From an uncultured Bacteroidota bacterium (GTDB lineage: Bacteria; Bacteroidota; Bacteroidia; Flavobacteriales; Flavobacteriaceae), in assembly GCA_903920835.1 (NCBI GenBank), contig CAIXNQ010000200.1, forward strand, positions 1 through 11,927: a DNA stretch of 11,927 nt, given 5' to 3'. The position numbers and the translations under genes are program-made. Below, in pieces: positions 8,966 to 11,927 of this stretch. Each line of letters begins with the position of its first letter. Position 1 is the first letter of the stretch. Below the pieces are notes generated by a model, which was given only the letters and a program-made list of their open reading frames with translations, searched no databases and was not told the DNA's origin.

Positions 8966-9085
8966 TTAGAATCGTATTTCGAGCTTAAGATTGTTTTGAA
9001 TTTCTAAAATGTTTTCAAGCTTTAGCAACTCTGTATTGTTGCAACATTAGAACTTTTTATTTTCTATTAAATATAAGACTTATTA

Positions 9086-9107
9086 CGAAATGTGAACCGA
9101 CATTTCG
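9086..9107. other. Perfect 8-bp stem-loop
   Basis: CGAAATGT, a 6-base loop, then ACATTTCG. No T-run follows on either strand, so it is not a standard intrinsic terminator. It may protect the 3' end of the phosphatase transcript or be part of a mobile repeat. Confidence 0.45.
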
Positions 9108-9161
9108 CCCTGTCTAGTTCTAAATTAAGTTCAAAGATTTATTACAACAATAAACAAAAAA

Positions 9162-9210
9162 GGCATCTTGTTGAAATTGATTTTAGGTACAAGCAAGATG
9201 CTCGCACGAG
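9162..9210 (+). repeat. Dispersed hairpin repeat, copy 1 (short form)
   Basis: It contains the 3' part of the repeat found in full at 10002-10084 and 10781-10861: GCATCTTG at 9163-9170, the shared TTGAAATTGATT block, then GCAAGATGCTCGCACGAG ending at 9210. GCATCTTG and CAAGATGC (9194-9201) form a perfect 8-bp stem. The left 29 bases of the full repeat are missing or too diverged to recognise. It lies 78 bases past the VapC-like stop codon. Confidence 0.75.
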
Positions 9211-9258
9211 ATAGGGGGAATCAAAGAAAGATTAAAAGTTAGATTTATGTTGCAGATT

Positions 9259-9286
9259 AGTTAATCTACTTGATGGTTAACTTTTT
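9259..9286 (+). terminator. Terminator-like hairpin after the phosphatase
   Basis: AGTTAA (9259-9264), a 12-base loop, TTAACT (9277-9282) and then TTTT. The stem is AT-rich and only 6 bp, and it is about 290 bases past the phosphatase stop, so it is a weak candidate for ending rightward transcription before the convergent toxin genes. Confidence 0.35.
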
Positions 9287-9288
9287 GG

Positions 9289-9688
9289 TTATATTGTCCA
9301 ATCTTCTATGTCAATATCAACAAGTCTGACAAAGTCACTAACGTTTTTTGTTACTAATGTTAATTTATTGAAAATTGCTGTAGCACCAATTAATAAATCA
9401 AAATCATCTAAAATTTTTCCTTTAGTTTTTAATCTAGCTTTTTCTTTTGCGTAAATGTCGAGTGAAGGAAAAATAGGAATTACATCAAACTTAGTTTGGA
9501 ACGTTTCTAGTGTTTTTCTATTTTTTTTCTTGATTTGTACTTTTTTCAACACCATATTTCAGTTCTGCAATTGTTATTTCAGAGATTAGGCAATTTCTAA
9601 AACCAACTTCATCAATTTTTGTATCAAGGTTGAATTTCCCATTTAAGAAATAGGCACAAATGTTGGTGTCTAAAAGATACTTTTTCAC
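9289..9688 (-). pseudogene. vapC: VapC-type PIN-domain toxin, frameshifted in a homopolymer
   Basis: VapC toxins are small Mg-dependent ribonucleases. Reading from GTG at 9688 gives M-K-K-Y-L-L-D7-T-N and S-E-I-T-I-A-E42-L-K-Y-G, then a stop at 9520-9518 after 56 codons. The other half continues in another frame to the stop at 9289, with D97 in D-L-L-I-G-A-T-A, then L-V-T-K-N-V-S-D118-F, and ends in D-W-T-I. Joining the frames by removing one A from the 8-A run (9528-9521) gives 132 residues, a normal VapC length, with all four catalytic acids kept. The GTG start overlaps the antitoxin stop (GTGA, 9688-9685), the usual coupling in such operons. Because only a homopolymer base is wrong, it may be a recent inactivation, a sequencing error, or a gene read by polymerase slippage. 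The second half alone could not be an active PIN enzyme, as it lacks D7 and E42. Confidence 0.85.
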
Positions 9689-9930
9689 AAGTCAATTGAT
9701 TTACGGCTGAACTTTCTATCTTTTTTTAAATCTGCCACAAAATCATCAACAGATTGATCGAGTTCAAATGCTCCAAATAATGATTTCCATGAAGTATCTT
9801 CTGTTTTTGTAGTTGTTTTCATCGACTTTGAAAGCTTTGCAATAAGTTCTAATTTATTGTTCGGGCTTAAACTTTTTAGCAAAGTAAAGTAGCTATCTAT
9901 CAAGTTAACATTCAAATCTGTGGTCTTCAT
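9685..9930 (-). CDS. VapB-like antitoxin of the PIN toxin pair
   Basis: An 81-residue protein directly upstream of the VapC-like gene and overlapping it by four bases, the standard antitoxin position. The N-terminal half is a helical segment (S-Y-F-T-L-L-K-S-L-S-P then K-L-E-L-I-A-K-L-S-K-S). The C-terminal tail, L-F-G-A-F-E-L-D followed by a charged D-L-K-K-D-R-K-F stretch, has the form of a toxin-wrapping antitoxin tail. A DNA-binding fold is not obvious, so autoregulation is only assumed from the family role. ATG at 9930 is supported by a good promoter that would start the transcript about 15 bases upstream. It remains open and undamaged although its toxin is frameshifted. Confidence 0.8.
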   Translation of the reverse strand: MKTTDLNVNLIDSYFTLLKSLSPNNKLELIAKLSKSMKTTTKTEDTSWKSLFGAFELDQSVDDFVADLKKDRKFSRKSIDL

Positions 9931-9951
9931 CTATATTTGGTTTAATTGCAA

Positions 9952-9980
9952 CAAATTTATAAAAATAATCTTGGTTTCAA
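9952..9980 (-). promoter_or_regulatory. Bacteroidota-type promoter of the VapBC-like operon
   Basis: On the minus strand TTG at 9980-9978, an 18-base spacer and TAAATTTG at 9959-9952, an exact match to TAnnTTTG. It points at the antitoxin ATG at 9930. This is the best promoter match in the window. Confidence 0.65.
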
Positions 9981-10001
9981 GTTTCTTTGTAGTTACGATA
10001 T

Positions 10002-10084
10002 CAACATTTCCTTGCTAGAACTCGAACAACGCATCTTAATTATTGAAATTGATTTTGGGAACGAGCAAGATGCTCACACGAGCA
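10002..10084 (+). repeat. Dispersed hairpin repeat, copy 2 (full)
   Basis: An 83-bp element from CAACATTTCCTTGCTAGAAC to CACACGAGCA. Apart from a 2-base length difference it matches copy 3 almost base for base. GCATCTT (10031-10037) pairs with AAGATGC (10067-10073), and CTCG at 10021-10024 could pair with CGAG further right, giving nested stems. It begins 12 bases past the stop of the small antitoxin gene at 10097 and lies just upstream of the VapBC promoter. A short open frame can be read through it, but copy 3 breaks the same frame, so it is treated as non-coding. Confidence 0.85.
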
Positions 10085-10091
10085 GTGTGAG
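10073..10091. other. 7-bp hairpin just after the antitoxin stop
   Basis: CTCACAC, loop GAGCA, GTGTGAG. It straddles the edge of repeat copy 2 and starts 5 bases beyond the stop of the small antitoxin gene on the minus strand. No T-run follows, so it would act, if at all, by stabilising the 3' end or as a factor-dependent stop. Confidence 0.45.
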
Positions 10092-10096
10092 TTGTG

Positions 10097-10258
10097 CTAT
10101 TTTGCATGAAGTTTTGCGCTATTTGCCTTCAAATATTCTTTGATTTGCTCAAAGTTCATATTTGCCATATCCAATGATATTTTGTCCTTGATAGCTCTAA
10201 AAGTTTTGACTGTGTCAAACTCTTTTTCTGGTGTTGCTTTTTTTGTTTCAGTCTTCAT
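10097..10258 (-). CDS. Small (53-residue) probable antitoxin of the PIN toxin
   Basis: ATG at 10258 opens a 54-codon frame that ends at TAG 10099-10097. It overlaps the last 11 bases of the PIN toxin gene, which suggests coupled translation. The product begins with a Lys/Thr-rich stretch (M-K-T-E-T-K-K-A-T), followed by T-F-R-A-I-K-D-K-I-S and M-N-F-E-Q-I-K-E-Y-L-K. I recall this as the form of small partner proteins of Bacteroidota PIN toxins: a helix with R-x-I-K/R-D-K-I followed by M-x-F-E-x-I/L-K. No separate DNA-binding domain fits in so short a protein. The order is toxin first, antitoxin second, the reverse of the VapBC pair next door. The antitoxin role rests on position and this loose pattern. 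Confidence 0.7.
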   Translation of the reverse strand: MKTETKKATPEKEFDTVKTFRAIKDKISLDMANMNFEQIKEYLKANSAKLHAK

Positions 10259-10706
10259 ATTCTAATATTTCTTTTGGTGAACGTATTTCTAATGATTGAT
10301 AATTTGAACGAATGTTGATAGAATTATAACCTCGAATTCGGTAAACATTTACTATGTGTTTGAAATTCCAACTTACCAAAATGTCTGCTTTATAAATTGT
10401 CGCTGTAGCAATGTGAACACAATCGTAAAAACTGGTTTTTCCAACAACATTTTCGGTTACATATTTTGTTGCAAGTATCAATATTTCGTCTGTAACAAGA
10501 ACTCGTTCAGTATTTTCTTTTGGTAAATTTTTGAAATGTTCTTTCACATTTTCAGGTGCATTTAACAACTCTGTTTCTGTCAAGTCCGAAAACACACAAA
10601 TAACTTTTCCTAATTTCACTCTTTCAAAAAGTTGTAAAGTATCCTCGTCAAATTCCTTGTCGAACGCACCACCAAATACAGAAGTATCAAAATAAAATCG
10701 TTGCAT
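10248..10706 (-). CDS. PIN-domain ribonuclease toxin
   Basis: A 152-residue PIN protein, probably a VapC-like endoribonuclease toxin. It opens with M-Q-R-F-Y-F-D7-T-S-V-F-G-G, has the second acid in S-D-L-T-E-T-E46-L-L-N-A, the third in D95-C-V-H-I-A-T-A-T, and the fourth region in A-D108-I-L-V-S-W-N-F-K-H-I-V-N, so the catalytic set is complete. It is longer than the typical 130 residues because of a C-terminal extension with S-P-K-E-I-L. It overlaps the 53-residue partner gene by 11 bases. ATG at 10706 is the natural start; TAAATTTA at 10717-10710 is a one-mismatch -7 element but would leave almost no leader, and no matching TTG was seen. It differs in sequence from the other PIN toxin at 9289-9688, so the two are not a recent duplication. 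Confidence 0.85.
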   Translation of the reverse strand: MQRFYFDTSVFGGAFDKEFDEDTLQLFERVKLGKVICVFSDLTETELLNAPENVKEHFKNLPKENTERVLVTDEILILATKYVTENVVGKTSFYDCVHIATATIYKADILVSWNFKHIVNVYRIRGYNSINIRSNYQSLEIRSPKEILEYED

Positions 10707-10780
10707 TTGTAAATTTATATTTTCTGTCGTAAAGTTACTAATTTTTTCTTCTCGTTTGACGGCTCGATCAGCCTACTATA

Positions 10781-10861
10781 CAACATTTCCTTGCTAGAAC
10801 TCGAACAACGCATATTTTATTGAAATTGATTCTGGATACGAGCAAGATGCTCGCACGAGCA
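10781..10861 (+). repeat. Dispersed hairpin repeat, copy 3 (full)
   Basis: An 81-bp copy from CAACATTTCCTTGCTAGAAC to TCGCACGAGCA, in the same orientation as the others. It has GCATATTTTATTG where copy 2 has GCATCTTAATTATTG, which weakens the long stem and shifts the reading frame. The short hairpin CGAGCA-AGA-TGCTCG (10839-10853) is perfect here. It starts 10 bases past the HepT stop codon. Confidence 0.85.
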
Positions 10862-10871
10862 AGAGGTAATT

Positions 10872-11210
10872 TTAATTGTCTAATAAAATTTGAACTTCTT
10901 TTAATAAAACTGGTAAATTTTTAATAACAATTCCCCAAACTATATCATCAGAAACAGAATCATAACCATGAATTATTCTATTTCTAACATCTACAATTTT
11001 TCTAGAATTTGAGATTTCAATTTCGCTGTTTTCTTTCAGAATCCTGCTCATTGCTTCTCCAATGATTTCAATATTTCTCTCAACCGCTCTTTTTGTTTTC
11101 AAATCATTCTGATAGTTTTCAAACATTTTTGGAGATTCAATAAAATAACTTTCAATCTCGTTTATAGAACTTACTATGTCGAATAACCAAGTTTTAATAT
11201 TGTTATCCAT
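10872..11210 (-). CDS. hepT: HepT-type HEPN ribonuclease toxin
   Basis: A 112-residue, all-helical HEPN protein of the HepT (DUF86) family. The signature R76-N-R-I-I-H81-G-Y83-D fits R-x4-H-x-Y: Arg and His form the RNase site, and the Tyr is the residue known in studied MntA-HepT pairs to be modified with AMP by the antitoxin. Helices at about 5-24 and 37-60 precede the motif, including R-A-V-E-R-N-I-E-I-I-G-E-A, typical of the family. Its ATG lies inside the end of mntA (8-base overlap, 11203-11210), so translation is probably coupled. Length and motif are intact, so an active toxin is expected. Repeat copy 3 follows 10 bases after the stop. Confidence 0.92.
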   Translation of the reverse strand: MDNNIKTWLFDIVSSINEIESYFIESPKMFENYQNDLKTKRAVERNIEIIGEAMSRILKENSEIEISNSRKIVDVRNRIIHGYDSVSDDIVWGIVIKNLPVLLKEVQILLDN

Positions 11211-11502
11211 AAATCAATTTTTTATTTTGATTAATAGTTTTTCTGAAGTATGGATTTTTTATCGCTTTTTCTTCCAATAAGTCGATACTTCTTTTTAAAA
11301 TATTTTCAAGAGAAAATTTTAGGTTGTAATAATTATCTCCATAGTCAAGTACGTCTAATTGTTCAAAATCTACAATTAAATCCACGTCACTTTCATTATT
11401 AAACTTGTCAGTTAAAACCGAGCCAAAAGCGAACAAAGATTTAACCTTATGTTTTTTACATAAAGCTAAAATATCTTTATTATGATTTTCAAATAAGTTC
11501 AT
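11203..11502 (-). CDS. mntA: MntA-type minimal nucleotidyltransferase antitoxin
   Basis: A 99-residue minimal nucleotidyltransferase. The polymerase-beta-type active site is visible as F-G27-S28-V followed by E-S-D39-V-D41-L-I-V-D-F, with D74 (R-S-I-D-L-L) as the third acidic residue. In characterised pairs this enzyme transfers AMP to a Tyr of HepT and so silences the toxin; HepT follows here with an 8-base overlap. The start is taken as ATG 11502. An in-frame TTG at 11523 would add seven residues, but it falls in TAAATTTG, an exact -7 promoter match, so it is unlikely to be translated. Ending in K-K-L-I-Y-G is usual for the family. Confidence 0.9.
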   Translation of the reverse strand: MNLFENHNKDILALCKKHKVKSLFAFGSVLTDKFNNESDVDLIVDFEQLDVLDYGDNYYNLKFSLENILKRSIDLLEEKAIKNPYFRKTINQNKKLIYG

Positions 11503-11520
11503 TTTATTCAATTTCAACTC

Positions 11521-11528
11521 CAAATTTA
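11521..11528 (-). promoter_or_regulatory. -7 element of the mntA-hepT operon
   Basis: The minus strand reads TAAATTTG, identical to the -7 element of the VapBC-like operon. It predicts a transcript start about 10 bases before ATG 11502. No TTG sits at the usual -33 distance. Confidence 0.5.
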
Positions 11529-11579
11529 GACAAAAAAATTAGATTTCTGTTTTCAGCAGTTTTTTTAGCATTTCTGCCA

Positions 11580-11619
11580 TCGTTCCTCTACCACACGTTA
11601 GTAGCGAACTTCGGAACGA
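11580..11619. repeat. Nested inverted repeat upstream of mntA
   Basis: The outer stem TCGTTCC/GGAACGA is 7 bp and perfect. The inner stem CTAC/GTAG (11588-11591 and 11601-11604) closes a 9-base loop, leaving an 8-base bulge on one side. It could be a recombination or regulator site, or just the remains of a mobile element. Confidence 0.4.
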
Positions 11620-11718
11620 ATTATTTTCTGTTAAACATAAAAATTCTTGCGAAACGTTAACGTGAACTTACCACAAAATTCGCAATTGCGATTAACGGCT
11701 GTTAGCGGCTGGGCAATT

Positions 11719-11927
11719 TTAGTGAATGACTAAATAGTAAATTATACCGATGATAATTATTTCAATTAAATTTATTTGGAAATATTTTTGCGTAATGCTT
11801 TTTATTACTTTGTCAATCAAAAATATAAGAAGACTATAAAATAAAAGTCCTATTGCGAAAATCAGATTCCAACCGGATCGATCGGGACTTAAAAAATAAG
11901 ATATGGAACATACAATTGCAGCAATCG
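11719..11927 (-). CDS. Small integral membrane protein, C-terminal part
   Basis: An open frame enters from the right edge and ends at TAA 11721-11719, giving 68 residues without a start codon in view. It reads as part of one hydrophobic segment at the edge (I-A-A-I-V-C-S-I-S-Y-F-L), a short polar turn (S-P-D-R-S-G-W), a strong TM helix (N-L-I-F-A-I-G-L-L-F-Y-S-L-L-I-F-L-I), a charged amphipathic stretch with K-V-I-K-S-I-T-Q-K, and a last TM helix (L-I-E-I-I-I-I-G-I-I-Y-Y-L-V-I). Family not recognised. Many flavobacterial accessory islands have such small membrane proteins. Its stop is about 190 bases upstream of the mntA promoter. Confidence 0.65.
   Translation of the reverse strand, partial: IAAIVCSISYFLSPDRSGWNLIFAIGLLFYSLLIFLIDKVIKSITQKYFQINLIEIIIIGIIYYLVIH

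Larger units (their letters stand above)
8966..9288. other. Gap between convergent genes with hairpins and a repeat
   Basis: There is no gene in these 323 bases, which separate the ends of the phosphatase and the VapC-like gene. They hold a palindrome TGTTGCAACA at 9037-9046, a strong stem-loop at 9086-9107, the first copy of the dispersed repeat at 9162-9210 and a terminator-like hairpin at 9259-9286. Confidence 0.6.
11503..11718. other. Intergenic gap with inverted repeats, no gene seen
   Basis: This region holds the mntA promoter and several inverted repeats: TCGTTCC/GGAACGA (11580-11586 and 11613-11619) enclosing CTAC/GTAG, the palindrome ACGTTAACGT at 11654-11663, and TCGCAATTGCGA at 11680-11691. 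A GC-richer stretch with CGGCTG twice follows at 11695-11712. The longest minus-strand frame with ATG near mntA is only 13 codons and is not called. Confidence 0.5.

Noticed and set aside
9946..10143. A 65-codon plus-strand frame between the two PIN modules
   Set aside because: Most of it is the dispersed repeat copy 2 and the antisense of the small antitoxin gene. The equivalent frame in copy 3 is broken by an indel and a stop.
10002..10861. The repeats as integron attC sites
   Set aside because: Position after each module, size and orientation fit an integron array, but no GTTRRRY / RYYYAAC core pair is found at the repeat ends on either strand, and no integrase is in the window.
9162..10861. 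A CRISPR array
   Set aside because: Three copies are about 780-840 bases apart with genes between them; there are no short regular spacers and no cas genes.
11542..11583. A 13-codon minus-strand frame starting ATG-GCA-GAA upstream of mntA
   Set aside because: Too short to support as a gene, with no partner or signal that identifies it.

Overview
The window looks like a chromosomal piece of a Flavobacterium-like member of the Bacteroidota. The DNA is AT-rich. Upstream of several genes there are promoter elements of the Bacteroidota type (TTG, then about 17-19 bases, then TAnnTTTG), and Shine-Dalgarno sequences are not evident. The first gene encodes a huge modular exported protein of a kind typical of gliding or polysaccharide-using flavobacteria. 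Genus is an inference; no rRNA or other marker is present.

Layout. (1) Bases 1-4397, minus strand: the N-terminal 1465 codons of a giant secreted protein with a signal peptide. It has five carbohydrate-binding-like beta-sandwich modules separated by four Ig-like linkers, then a tandem 98-residue repeat with two Cys per unit that runs off the window edge. (2) 4398-4875: AT-rich gap with no gene. (3) 4876-7941, minus: a complete RND-superfamily efflux permease with no adaptor or outer-membrane partner beside it. (4) 7942-8224: divergent control region with a perfect 16-bp palindrome. (5) 8225-8965, plus: a PPP-family metallophosphatase. (6) 8966-9288: gap with hairpins and the first copy of a dispersed repeat. 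(7) 9289-11502, minus: three toxin-antitoxin modules in a row. They are a VapBC-like pair whose toxin is frameshifted at an 8-base homopolymer, a PIN toxin followed by a 53-residue partner gene, and a MntA-HepT pair. (8) 11503-11718: a gap with inverted repeats. (9) 11719-11927, minus: the C-terminal end of a small membrane protein.

The most notable pattern is in region 7. The same hairpin-forming repeat (about 50-83 bp, copies at 9162-9210, 10002-10084 and 10781-10861, all in one orientation) sits just downstream of the last stop codon of each of the three toxin-antitoxin modules. This gives a cassette-like order of module-repeat-module-repeat-module-repeat. Within each module the two genes overlap by 4, 11 or 8 bases, so they are probably translationally coupled. 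The left half of the window (surface protein, pump, phosphatase) looks like ordinary chromosome, and the right half looks like an accessory island built from stability modules.
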